Of a stretch of 64,000 nt of DNA, positions 22,401-30,557 are shown one piece after another (position 1 is the stretch's first letter; each line of letters opens with the position of its first letter). The notes under the pieces were generated by a model. It worked only from the letters and a program-made list of their open reading frames with translations, was not told the origin of the DNA and did no database searches. The stretch comes from Anthopleura xanthogrammica. Lineage: Eukaryota > Cnidaria > Anthozoa > Actiniaria > Actiniidae. Where the stretch lies: the NCBI GenBank assembly GCA_964019055.1, contig OZ025214.1, forward strand, positions 11,831,663 to 11,895,662. Direction: 5' to 3'. The translations under genes and the position numbers were made by a program.

Positions 22401-24140
22401 GCCAAAATATGTAGGGTAAAAATATATTGATTTCATCATAAACTTTGACCTTAACTTGGAAATTTTGGCTGAATGAATCTCATGAATCAAACAAACGGCA
22501 GCCAATGGTTCTTTTTTCTCTTCTGTTATCCTAGCCAACAAGCTAGTTGAGTTGGATTTTTGATTTTGTTAAAATACAGTTAATTCAAAAAAGGTTGGTG
22601 AAGGTTTTGTTGCTTGTTGCATACCAAGCCCGAAATGCAGGATGGGTGATGTGAATTCAAGCAATGAAAGATCACAACAATATGGTATTTTCCCAAACTT
22701 TGTCTGCAACTTTTCCAGCATATTTTTTTCTGTTCTGACATTATTTACATACGAATATGATGCATTTCAAGCTTGGTAAGCAACATGCGACGTAACATCC
22801 CACATGCAACAAAAAACTTCACCAACTTTTTTTTTTGAAAAAGCCGTATATTATACTAAAAGCAAGACATGAATTATTGAAACAATAATTATTTTAAAAC
22901 TATGGCTAAATACATCGTTTCTTTTAAACAGGATGATTTTGATCACACCGATAAACGTTTTGACTTCGATGGATCATACATACCAAGAGTCTTTTTCATC
23001 AGTGAGTCCAAATAATTATGAACGCATTAATATTAACATCATCAATTTAGGAGCATTCTATTTCTTAAGCTAAATAAATCTCAGGAATCATAATCAGCAA
23101 GCAGTTCTCCCCACAGAATAAAAGAGGTGACTGCCATTTTGGTTATGACAAAATACAGAAGAAGAAATATTTAGTTAAAGTCAACCAACATGGCGGCTGT
23201 TACGTCACCACGTCATATGCATGTAATAATCAGCGAACACACTACTAGACATTCCACTAGTTTTCTACTGAAAACATTCCAAGCACAACTGGAAATGATT
23301 TCTAATGAAAACAGCAAATTAATATGAAAATAAGGTTTACGTAATTTGAGGCAAATATATCTAATTCATCTTTGCTATACATAATTTTAGATCCTCTGGG
23401 TGAAGTGATGAAGGACATCTGGCATACAGAGAGTATTTACAAGGAGAACAAATATTATTTCTACGAAGCTCCGCCAAGTATGTTGTCATGACAACTTTGC
23501 TTTCTTACACTACCACTACCACTACCACTACCACTACCACTACCACTACCACTACCACTACCACTACCACTACCACTACCACTACCACTACCACTACCAC
23601 TACCACTACCACTACCACTACCACTACCACTACCACTACCACTACCACTACCACTACCACTACCACTACCACTACCACTACCACTACCACTACCACTACC
23701 ACTACCACTACCACTACCACTACCACTACCACTACCACTACCACTACCACTACCACTACCACTACCACTACCACTACCACTACCACTACCACTACCACTA
23801 CCACTACCACTACCACTACCACTACCACTACCACTACCACTACCACTACCACTACCACTACCACTACCACTACCACTACCACTACCACTACCACTACCAC
23901 TACCACTACCACTACCACTACCACTACCACTACCACTACCACCTGCTTCACTACCACTTCCACTACCACTACCACCTGCTTACCTACCTACTACTGCTGC
24001 TTCCTACCTCGATTTCTGTATTGCCTTCTAATGACGCCTAACTTAATTCTGTTGATTTTTTTACAGTTATCAGCGCCATGCACAAGGCAATGGAGAATGT
24101 AGCAACTATGAAACAAATTGAAATCAGAGATGAACTCTAG
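1626..24140 (+). CDS. TXNDC12-like: Seven-domain ERp18/AGR-like thioredoxin protein, ER-resident
   Basis: Spliced model: exon 1 is 1626-1710, followed by 41 exons given under the seven unit entries; sum 3,132 nt, 1,043 residues, stop TAG at 24138-24140. Exon 1 encodes a signal peptide (MKTLWF start, hydrophobic core, likely cleavage after VLS). Seven thioredoxin-fold domains of the TXNDC12/ERp18 type follow, each with a GWG/GFG-x-x-x-x-W N-terminal motif, a CxxC or CxxS active site, an (F)VMVN strand and a Y-[IVF]-P-R segment carrying the cis-proline. The protein ends EIRDEL, an ER-retrieval signal. Known single-domain ERp18 has the CGAC site and ends EDEL; family members reduce or oxidise disulphides in the ER. 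That this one acts on secretory cargo is inference. All units start and end in phase 1, consistent with internal duplication. Only the first intron donor of unit 1's fourth exon (GTTGGT) is poor. The reading frame closing exactly through 42 exons strongly supports the model; alternative isoforms cannot be excluded. Confidence 0.93.
1765..1880 (-). mobile_element. SINE 3'-body fragment
   Basis: Read on the - strand it gives CTCCGGGTTCTCCGGTATTT followed by CTCCCTCC and a CAAT/TTTAATC tail, matching the bodies seen at 13580-13660 and 60645-60740 (+ strand). It lies in the first intron of the thioredoxin-repeat gene. Similar weaker pieces occur at 2550-2715 (+) and 3100-3240 (-). Confidence 0.6.
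2004..6120 (+). other. Thioredoxin unit 1 (CGAC), residues about 29-181
   Basis: Exons 2004-2064, 4132-4184, 4618-4691, 5124-5193, 5629-5718, 6010-6120. Starts GWGTNVKW; active site WCGAC with Cys62 and Cys65, cis-Pro in YIPRIYF. The last exon adds an Asp/Glu-rich linker (DDVDEDEEGE). The exon ending 5193 uses the weak donor GTTGGT; the better-looking alternative just downstream (GTAGCA) would bring a stop codon into frame, so the weak one is preferred. Confidence 0.88.
4891..4953. repeat. (CT)n microsatellite
   Basis: Pure CT dinucleotide run inside a longer pyrimidine tract in unit 1's third intron. Confidence 0.95.
6395..6475. mobile_element. MITE family C fragment
   Basis: Right half of the element seen entire at 11985-12125: TCTCCTGAGAATTGGAA, then TTGTTTTGTTCTCCAAATTG and GCTGCAAGGGG. 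A second decayed half is at 6895-6957. Confidence 0.7.
7369..7570. mobile_element. MITE family F, copy 1
   Basis: Starts AGAGCGGTTTCGTATTAG and ends with the near-inverse CTCATACGAAAACCGCTCT. The interior is rich in GCCGTG/CACGGC-type words. A second copy lies at 26749-26918. Intronic (between exons 6997-7140 and 7784-7870). Confidence 0.85.
8521..8672. mobile_element. Foldback element
   Basis: Ends ATCCTGTAATCTGATTGG and CCAATCAGATTACAGGAT are exact inverse complements; the interior has a direct repeat of AATCGCACTATTTTGAGTCC. In the intron after the unit 2 linker exon. Confidence 0.8.
8866..9009. mobile_element. Near-palindromic foldback element
   Basis: Long inverted arms (GTGATAATTGAAC on the left against GTTCAATTACC on the right; GGTCTGATATCAAAC against GTTTGATATCAGACC) with a very short loop around CGCTACGCGG. 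Followed at once by a (TA)n run at 9010-9042. Confidence 0.85.
10220..10455. mobile_element. Foldback element with about 75-bp arms
   Basis: Left arm contains GTATTCGCATACTTCTATGC and its exact inverse complement lies in the right arm (10381-10404); both arms begin near a GGTCGAACTT / GTCGAACTTG motif. Intronic, unit 3. Confidence 0.85.
10741..11030. repeat. (GGTTGGTG)n satellite with degenerate TTGG tail
   Basis: An 8-bp repeat, pure to about 10852, decaying into GGTTGGTT and GTTAGTTGG variants to about 11030. Begins 25 bp after the donor of exon 10573-10716. Confidence 0.95.
11254..11474. mobile_element. Foldback MITE
   Basis: Arms are long and close to identical: CCTTTGCATCGAAGCGAGAC on the left, inverse complement GTCTCGCTTCGATGCAAAGG on the right, plus TGCGCCATCTTG against CAAGATGGCGCA further out. 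In the intron before unit 3's last exon. Confidence 0.9.
11985..12125. mobile_element. MITE family C, full copy
   Basis: Palindromic: TATAGACCTCTTGCA at the left, TGCAAGGGATCTATA at the right, with GCAGCTCAATTTGGAGGACA opposed by a TCTCCAAATTGAGCTGC segment. Central conserved word TTCCAATTCTCAGGAGATTG recurs in the other copies. Confidence 0.9.
12578..12652. repeat. (CAA)n microsatellite
   Basis: About 24 CAA triplets with two CAAAAA interruptions, intronic in unit 4. Confidence 0.95.
12800..12990 (-). mobile_element. tRNA-derived SINE, - strand
   Basis: On the - strand GGTTCAAGTCCCGCCACGGG is a near-consensus RNA polymerase III B box. No matching acceptor stem or complete cloverleaf, so this is a SINE head, not a tRNA gene. 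Confidence 0.65.
13484..13660 (+). mobile_element. tRNA-derived SINE, + strand
   Basis: An A-box-like GTGGCATAGCGGTGAGAGCG is followed by the B-box-like GGATTCGAGTCCCG, then the body TTTTTCTCCGGGTTCTTCGG and a CCTCACCAAAAATC / CCAATTTAATC tail. The body recurs at 44330-44420 and 60645-60740. Intronic, 47 bp after an exon. Confidence 0.75.
13754..13812. mobile_element. Small inverted-repeat element
   Basis: AATAAGGACACC and GGTGTCCTTATT form opposed ends around an inner inverted pair GGACAT/ATGTCC. Intronic. Confidence 0.6.
14971..15092. mobile_element. MITE family C copy
   Basis: Begins ATAGACCCCTTGAAGC, contains AATGCAGCTCAATTTAGAGG and TCTCAGGAGATTGAAATTC, ends CACGTGCAAGAGGTGTATA. Ends 25 bp before the exon at 15118. 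Confidence 0.88.
15475..15590. mobile_element. MITE family C copy
   Basis: Begins ATAGACCCCTTATACC, contains AATAGGTTCCAATTCTCAGG, ends GTCACGTGCAAGGG. The opposed GCAGCTC arm is partly deleted. Another partial copy is near 16455-16530. Confidence 0.85.
15868..16062. mobile_element. MITE family D copy
   Basis: Begins AGACATTTTTAGCTTGGACG and ends with the degraded inverse GGGCCGAAAAGGTCTAT; contains GACCACATGTTATTCTCTTG. Best copy for comparison is 17226-17389. Confidence 0.75.
17226..17389. mobile_element. MITE family D, best copy
   Basis: Left end ATAGACCTCTTTAGCTTGGG, right end AAGCTAAAGAGGTCTAT; inside, opposed GACCACGTGTCATTCC and GGAATGACCCGTGGT. Ends 56 bp before the first exon of unit 6. 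Confidence 0.92.
18937..19413. repeat. (TCTGCCTG)n satellite
   Basis: About 475 bp of TCTG/CCTG units, mostly an 8-bp repeat, with pure TCTG at the 3' end. Fills most of the 799-bp intron between exons 18596-18669 and 19469-19538 and ends 55 bp before the second. The long reading frames across it on both strands are repeat artefacts. Confidence 0.97.
19788..19962. mobile_element. Near-perfect 175-bp foldback
   Basis: Outer 28 bp on each side are near-exact inverse complements (ATAGACCATTTTCGAGATGC against GCATCTCGAAAATGGTCTAT), continuing inward through AGCGCTTTCAAAAATAT and GAGGCATTTTCGGGC. Very little loop. Starts 15 bp after an exon. Confidence 0.92.
20157..20290. mobile_element. MITE family E, copy 1
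   Basis: Starts TCACGCGGCGGCCATTTTGG and ends CATGGCCGCCGTGTGA. Inner words GTTGAAACAATAGGT and TTTGCTCTCATGGGAATAAA recur at 44788-45088. Confidence 0.88.
21647..21790 (-). mobile_element. MITE family B, half copy, inverted
   Basis: Begins TTAAAGGGGCACTTGGATGA and follows the reverse complement of the right half of the 39554-39903 copy (GGTTAAACTTATCTATAT, CCAATAGTAGCCAAGCAA) before breaking off about 40 bp upstream of exon 21828-21880. Confidence 0.85.
23508..23942. repeat. (ACTACC)n satellite
   Basis: About 72 hexamer copies with no interruption visible until 23942, then a degenerate ACTTCC/ACCTGC tail to about 24000. Starts 30 bp after the donor of exon 41. The poly-Thr and poly-Val frames across it are artefacts. 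Confidence 0.97.
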
Positions 24141-24257
24141 TCGTGAACCTTATCCTCTGGTCAATATGGACCAGTCTAGTAGCATCCTTAAATAGAAGGA
24201 AAAAAGACCTTTCATATCAAATATGAAAATAATTCCTTTGATTTTAGTGATTTTTTG

Positions 24258-24263
24258 AATAAA
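24258..24263 (+). promoter_or_regulatory. Probable polyadenylation signal of the thioredoxin-repeat gene
   Basis: AATAAA 118 bp after the stop codon, the first canonical hexamer downstream. Confidence 0.6.
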
Positions 24264-24495
24264 ACTTGCAGCACAAAAACTATTGTTAAGTAATTTAACG
24301 AAAATACGATTAGCGTTGATATGATTATTTGCTATTATTTCAGAATATCTCTAGCATCTTATAACAGCTTAATGAATTGCAAACTTGTACTTTAGTTTTT
24401 TAGCAAGTTTTTTAATTAAATTAGAAAAATCTTAATTTAAACATAAACTTAGGAATAAAAATTTAGTAAATTATATTTTCTGTCGTCGTTGTCGG

Positions 24496-24724
24496 AGTAG
24501 TAGGGGCTTTAAGATTTGCAAAATCTACGACCTCGACGTCAACCGGAAGTGTAAATAACTTCACTTTGGGACTCGCGCCTTCAAAGTGGGTTTTCCATGT
24601 AGATGAGCTGAATTTACTGACAATGTTTCGAATAAAATCTCCAATAATCAGAACCCCAAGACTTCCAACACTTCTGGTTGACGTCGCCGTTGAAATGCTG
24701 CAAATCTTAAAGTCCCTAGTAGTA
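24496..24724. mobile_element. MITE family H (ends GTAGGGGCTTTAAGATTTGC)
   Basis: The right end, read in reverse, is CTAGGGACTTTAAGATTTGC, closely matching the left end; inner arms GACGTCAACCGGAAGTG and CACTTCTGGTTGACGTC are also opposed. Lies between the thioredoxin-repeat and ABHD14-like genes. Confidence 0.85.
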
Positions 24725-24963
24725 GTCACGGGGTTGACCCCTGGACTCGGCATACAATGTGAGTAGAGTTTTATTGGGTCTCTCCATTATTGATTCAAGA
24801 TTATTCTGGTTTTCTTCTCTCCGAAAAAATTAAGCTTTAAATGGAAGTAATTTGGCAGCCCAACACAAACAATTTCACTTTCGAAATTCTTTCCGCGAAG
24901 CTCAGGTTGCTTGGCGGGCATGAATAAATTATTCCATTGAAAAGACATCGTTGGCAAACGACC

Positions 24964-26688
24964 ATGCGAGTTTATCACTTTAGGTGCACAATGAATCTCA
25001 AAGCTGCTTTTGTCCTTATTCTAACAGTTTTAGTTATTTTTGGATACAGTTTTTATAGGTATTTTTATCACCATGAATATCCTGTAAAGTATCAGATTTC
25101 GAATACCATTTCAAGTGGTAAAGTTTTTGAAAGAGACGAAGTTCTCATCGAACCTTTGTCAATGGCAAAGGGGGAAATCAAAACTAGAACAACACCAAAC
25201 ACGTCAACAAAAGAAAGAACCGAACAAAGAAAGGACAGCAATGAAATAAACTTCCTGCCCAACACAGAGTCAGAGGAGAAAGCAAAAAAGGAGTTTTTTG
25301 AGCAGTTGGATGAATTATCGAGACAGGACAGGATAAATGTTACAAATGGAACCGACAAAAGCGCAGACAAAGACACTTTGTTGAACGAAAACCGGACTAA
25401 AGTATACAATATGGATGGGTTTTTGAACACCAACAAGACGTTTGTAGGAAATGGAAAGGCAGGGGTTAATGATGAAGAAGACGAAATCGAGGAAAATAGG
25501 AATCTTGAAATGACAAACAGGAATAAACTTGCTGAAGAAGTTAAAAAAGCACTGAAGAAAAATGGTACAGATGATGAAGAAAATGCAGAATTGGTACAGC
25601 AAAACATGGTAAAATTAATGTCAAATCTATCAGAATTGTTTTACAAAGATTTTTATAATGTCACTAACATGAACAGTTCTGATCTATTGAACACTTCTGA
25701 AGGCCTTCCAAGAAGTAATGAAACTCTGCAAGACCTACAGAGCAGTCTAGTCTATTTGAGTAGAAAAAGAGGAAGGTCTGCCGTAAATTTGAGAAAACGA
25801 AAGGGAAGAAGAATAAGTAAGAAAAATGGCCAAAACATTTTTAAGCAAAGGATAAAAAGTAAGGTCAAGAGAAAAAGGCACCATGGGACCAAAAAAGGCC
25901 GCAGATCCCAAAAGAAATCTTCTTTATCTAAAGATAACATTCATTACAAATCATCGTTACATGAAGAAGGACACAACGGCAAGCGAGAGCAACACAAATC
26001 CATTTATCCCAACAAGAAAATGCTAACGAATCTAAAAACCAACTTTAAAATTGATTACAGAGAAGGCTATGTTTTGGACGAAACATTTTTTCGTGAAGCT
26101 AAGCTCAAGCCAGTCTACAACATCAAAAAACGAAAAAGGTCAGTTCTTCTGTTACATCCATCAATTTATACATCTTCAGTGTGGGTTAACATAGGAACCA
26201 TGAAAGCACTTGCTGAGTCAGGTTACCGTAATATAGCTATCGATCTTCCTGGATATGGACGCTCCAATTCATCAATAATTCCTTACTCAAGGAGCGAGAT
26301 TATTGACTACATGATTCAGTTACTTCAATATCTCGGTCTGGAGAAGCCAATTATTGTGACACCTTCAAGAAGTGGTGACTACGTCATGCCACTAATCATG
26401 TCTCACCCATACATGATTGGTGGATTCGTGGCCATTTCTCCAACAGACACAGGCAAATACAGCCGACACTTCTACGAAAACCTAGGCGTGCCATCACTTG
26501 TTGTATTGGGAAAAGAGGATACATCCATGTTAAACTGGGCATCCCTCGATAACCTGGAGCATCTCAAAATAAGAAGGATTTTTACCATTGCTAATGCTAC
26601 AAAGGAATGCTACGTTGATCGACCTTCTTCGTTTCATAAATTGTTGCTGGACTTTCTTCCATCATTGGCAATTCAAACATCTCAATGA
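24964..26688 (+). CDS. ABHD14-like: ABHD14-like alpha/beta-hydrolase, type II membrane, probable pseudoenzyme
   Basis: Single uninterrupted frame, 574 residues from ATG 24964; a second in-frame ATG at 24991 is possible, and the TTTAG just before it could be a 5'UTR acceptor. Residues about 14-33 form one membrane segment. Residues about 35-375 are charged and low in complexity, with about ten N-x-S/T sites and a Lys/Arg-rich block (about 280-345). Residues about 393-568 match the ABHD14 family: LLLHP, GYRNIAIDLPGYGRS, nucleophile elbow PSRSGDY (Ser470), VVLGKED (Asp519), ATKECYVDRP. In human ABHD14B the last motif carries the catalytic His (GHPCYLD); here the aligned residue is Lys547, and the oxyanion LHG is LHP. 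ABHD14A is also an anchored family member, but about half this length. Catalytic activity is therefore doubtful. Intronless beside intron-rich neighbours. Partner and substrate unknown. Confidence 0.88.
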   Translation: MRVYHFRCTMNLKAAFVLILTVLVIFGYSFYRYFYHHEYPVKYQISNTISSGKVFERDEVLIEPLSMAKGEIKTRTTPNTSTKERTEQRKDSNEINFLPNTESEEKAKKEFFEQLDELSRQDRINVTNGTDKSADKDTLLNENRTKVYNMDGFLNTNKTFVGNGKAGVNDEEDEIEENRNLEMTNRNKLAEEVKKALKKNGTDDEENAELVQQNMVKLMSNLSELFYKDFYNVTNMNSSDLLNTSEGLPRSNETLQDLQSSLVYLSRKRGRSAVNLRKRKGRRISKKNGQNIFKQRIKSKVKRKRHHGTKKGRRSQKKSSLSKDNIHYKSSLHEEGHNGKREQHKSIYPNKKMLTNLKTNFKIDYREGYVLDETFFREAKLKPVYNIKKRKRSVLLLHPSIYTSSVWVNIGTMKALAESGYRNIAIDLPGYGRSNSSIIPYSRSEIIDYMIQLLQYLGLEKPIIVTPSRSGDYVMPLIMSHPYMIGGFVAISPTDTGKYSRHFYENLGVPSLVVLGKEDTSMLNWASLDNLEHLKIRRIFTIANATKECYVDRPSSFHKLLLDFLPSLAIQTSQ

Positions 26689-26748
26689 CGAGAAGTCAAC
26701 CTAATTCTTTCGATTGCAAACAAACCAGCTTCAAGGCAAACTCTCAGT

Positions 26749-26918
26749 AGAGCAGTTTTCGTATGACTATGAAAAACTTACGGCACAGACCGCGCCTTGC
26801 TGTGACGGTGTCAGTGCCGTGCCGTGTATGATAAAGTTGGACATTCCGTTTCGTGTCCGCCCCGCGCCTTAACCGTGCCGTGTGCCGTGACTTTTCACAC
26901 TCATACGAAATCTGCTCA
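26749..26918. mobile_element. MITE family F, copy 2
   Basis: AGAGCAGTTTTCGTATGA at the left, TCATACGAAATCTGCTC at the right, GC-richer interior with repeated GTGCCGTG. Sixty bases after the ABHD14-like stop codon, so possibly inside its 3'UTR. Confidence 0.88.
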
Positions 26919-27603
26919 TTTACAAATGTAAATTATAGTGGCCTTTCTAAAGTTGAAATTTAGAGAGGAAAGTACTTCATGGTTCAAAAGATTGTGGGCA
27001 CAGTGGTTGAGCTAATTGTGATCTTGCATCTCGTGGTCGTTCCTTTGATCTTTATAAAGTCACATTGGATGCTGATGTTGACCAACGGCGAAGTTGCAGA
27101 TTTAATAATTCCCACACATTAGGACGGTTAATATTTGTGCTAAATGCATTCTAGTTTCATTTGGAACGAAGTTAAAAGCAGTCGCGCACGTTATTTTTAG
27201 TGTAAAAGAATTAGCACGTAATCTAAAAATAGGAAAAAACAGTCCTGTAGATCAAATGAATTTAAGACTGAAAACAATTTTAATTAAGGTGGCTTTCTTG
27301 GTGCTTTTAACAGAAAAAAATAGCAATTGGAAACTCTGATGTTTCGATGTCGGAACTCACATCATCAAAGTGGAGAAAATTATTCAGAAACAGTTCTTAT
27401 AAGATTTAAGTGTTTCTGTGTAGGTTGGTATCATTATTATAATAGATTAATTGTTTCAACAACCTTGAAAGTTATTAATTTATAACCGAGCTTTAGGGCT
27501 AAGCGCCAATCATCAGGGTACAAATAATCAAAGAGCGCACGCAAGGTTAGAGCGCGCAGACAGAAGGTAAATACGAGAGCGCGAGAAAAGGAAAGGAAAG
27601 GAA

Positions 27604-27662
27604 AGAAAAATAAATAAATGAATAAATAGACAAATAAATGCATAAAATAAATAAATAGATAG

Positions 27663-27704
<42 letters not shown>

Positions 27705-27875
27705 TTAATAATAATGATAATGGCTCTTGAACTGGAAGCAACTAACTACCAGCAATATTACTTTTATTATGTATGATATATTTGCTGTGAAATAAAGGAT
27801 AATAATAATAATAACAATAAGAACAATAATAACAATAATAATAATAATAATGACAATAATAATAATAATAATAAC

Positions 27876-27913
<38 letters not shown>

Positions 27914-27940
27914 TAATAATAACAATAATAATAATAGGAC
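27604..27940. repeat. AAT/AAATA microsatellite cluster
   Basis: Several runs: AAATAAATG near 27608, pure AAT at 27666-27710, and a longer AAT run with AAC interruptions at 27800-27935. A small AAT run also lies at 6796-6821. Confidence 0.95.
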
Positions 27941-29384
27941 TTGAAAATGGGAAGGACGTACTATGAAAGTGTCAGAAATGTAGATTATATCTCAAAATTG
28001 CGAAATTCTAAAAGCTTTGTACCACAGTTAGCTATACATACATTAGCTTGACTTGTATTTTCCGCAATATTCTTTGTAAGATATGACGTTCCAAAGTTTG
28101 AATAAACGATGATTTTAATAAATGTATGTAAGCAAGTTCTTAAGATGTTAGTGTTCCCATGAGAGTGACAGTTAATAAAATATATTTGCTGGCACAGAGT
28201 CTGATTGGATGTTTATTTTCGGCTTTATTCTACAATTGAACAACATTTCGTAAATCAGGCAGTCTAGTTTTCCCGTGCATTTTGAAGTGGTCGCTCAATT
28301 CCGGAAAATTGGCAAAACCCTGTTAGGTCTTCATATGCTTTCCAATCGTTGGGAGACGATGTTCTTGACACCGTAATTTTAACAAAGAAAATTACTTGCT
28401 GCAACTCAAGGAACTTCGTCTTCTTAAAACCAATTCTTCAAAATGAGCTGATTAATAATGATTATTTACAATTCGCATTTGCATATCGATCGTTGCTATA
28501 CTTTCTTGTCCAAAACAAATTTCAAAAATAATAGGCAATCATTTTCTTGGATAATTAGGCATTCGCTCATAAAATAAAAACATGAAAGCTCAATATTTTT
28601 AATCTATAACGTTTGGCTATAAGGTTGGCCGCTTGCCATAATAAACTGATGTCTAGAACACTAGAGTTGTTTTTCATTACTAGAAAAAATTCAGTTAAGA
28701 TAAAACGCGAGCTACTTGTTTCTTTTTTATCTAATACAATAGAATTTTTTACTTGTTTCTGCTTCAGATATTTCAAAATATCTCAAATTTTTAGCACAAC
28801 CTTGACTAAGAGACGAGATAGCAAAAATGAATGTTAAAGGACCTCGGCCTCCGCAAACTGCTGCGGATGTAAAACTTAAAGGCACGAATTTCCTGGAAAC
28901 CAATGGCTCAAACCAAAGCAAGAAAACATTTAACTCTACTTTAGAAATTTTCAGAAATTTTGTAGAAGAACTTGTAATAACCAAACAAAAAATTGTTCGG
29001 TCATGATGCTAGTTATATGGTTTTTACAAGGATAGCAATGTTTTCTAATAAATGCTTACGAAGAAAAATTCAACAATTTTGGTCAGAGACATAGTACAAG
29101 CAAGTTCATTTTCCAGACCCTTGCCGTGAGCCCCAAGTCGTGAACGCTATGATTCCAAAGTTGTTTCTTAATTTCGTGCAATTGTAGTGTCATTTTCTTT
29201 ATTCATGAAAGCCCTCAAAGTTAATTACCTGGTTTGAGTGCTAGCAGGTTTTCAGAACCTTGTACGTTGCCATGGCAATGTGAAGGAAAGGCAGCAGGCA
29301 GACCTGTAATATTTATCCAAGAGCACACCAGCAAATGGATGTATTGAAAGATGAGAGATGATGGATGGATGAATGGATGGATGG

Positions 29385-29777
29385 GCACAGGAAGCCCAAA
29401 CAAAGTAGTATTGTACTTTATTCAGTTATTACAAAGGAATGCATGTGGATTTCAATATCGTTAGAATATCTGAAGTGATTTATGCAGTTTGCAAATCAAA
29501 TTTTGTATTGGTTTTGTCGTTGATGTTTTTTGTCTCCTTACACGATTTGGAGCCAATCCAACAAGTTTTAATCATTTTACAGGCCAAACGATATACCCCT
29601 ATTTCAATAAAAGGTTGTCGGAGCCAAAGGACGCAAGCGATAAGTGATAAGCGATAAGAAACGCTCTTCCCAATAGCTGAAATGACTGCAACTTATTTTA
29701 TTGTATAAATACGATATTCAAATCCAAATACTGTAATAACTGAATAAAGTACAATATGAACTTCTTTGGGCTTCCTG
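29385..29777. mobile_element. Inverted-repeat element enclosing the heptamer leader
   Basis: Arms at about 29385-29431 and 29731-29777 are inverse complements (CAGGAAGCCCAAACAAAG left, CTTTGGGCTTCCTG right; GTACTTTATTCAGTTATTAC left, GTAATAACTGAATAAAGTAC right). Between them is the leader AAAAGGTTGTCGGAGCCA (29609-29626) and a short run of heptamers GCGATAA/GTGATAA. GATG-rich repeats flank both arms. Confidence 0.85.
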
Positions 29778-29808
29778 TGGATCCTTATGGTGCAGGAATT
29801 TGTGGATG

Positions 29809-30557
29809 GAATGAGATGAGATGAGATGAGATGAGATGAGATGAGATGAGATGAGATGAGATGAGATGAGATGAGATGAGATGAGATGAGATGAGATGAG
29901 ATGAGATGAGATGAGATGAGATGAGATGAGATGAGATGAGATGAGATGAGATGAGATGAGATGAGATGAGATGAGATGAGATGAGATGAGATGAGATGAG
30001 ATGAGATGAGATGAGATGAGATGAGATGAGATGAGATGAGATGAGATGAGATGAGATGAGATGAGATGAGATGAGATGAGATGAGATGAGATGAGATGAG
30101 ATGAGATGAGATGAGATGAGATGAGATGAGATGAGATGAGATGAGATGAGATGAGATGAGATGAGATGAGATGAGATGAGATGAGATGAGATGAGATGAG
30201 ATGAGATGAGATGAGATGAGATGAGATGAGATGAGATGAGATGAGATGAGATGAGATGAGATGAGATGAGATGAGATGAGATGAGATGAGATGAGATGAG
30301 ATGAGATGAGATGAGATGAGATGAGATGAGATGAGATGAGATGAGATGAGATGAGATGAGATGAGATGAGATGAGATGAGATGAGATGAGATGAGATGAG
30401 ATGAGATGAGATGAGATGAGATGAGATGAGATGAGATGAGATGAGATGAGATGAGATGAGATGAGATGAGATGAGATGAGATGAGATGAGATGAGATGAG
30501 ATGAGATGAGATGAGATGAGATGAGATGAGATGAGATGAGATGAGATGAGATGAGAT
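29809..30557. repeat. (ATGAG)n satellite
   Basis: About 150 pentamer copies with no interruption visible by eye. The long - strand frame (poly SSHLI) is an artefact of it. Confidence 0.98.

Larger units (their letters stand above)
21164..24140 (+). other. Thioredoxin unit 7 (CNAC) plus RDEL tail, residues about 905-1043
   Basis: Exons 21164-21224, 21828-21880, 22288-22361, 22932-23001, 23391-23477, 24067-24140. GLGKDFDW start, WCNAC with Cys938 and Cys941, YIPRVFF cis-Pro. The last exon ends in EIRDEL followed by TAG, a KDEL-type signal. Exon 41 is followed after 30 bp by a (ACTACC)n array. Confidence 0.93.

Noticed and set aside
23488..24102. Poly-Thr (+) and poly-Val (-) frames
   Set aside because: Hexamer satellite within an intron.
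24937..24963. Upstream extension of the ABHD14-like frame
   Set aside because: The frame stays open but the extension begins with TTG; ATG 24964 or 24991 is the plausible start.
25092..25607. 171-residue - strand frame opposite the ABHD14-like gene
   Set aside because: Antisense shadow of a low-complexity, biased coding region; Ser/Phe-rich with no domain.
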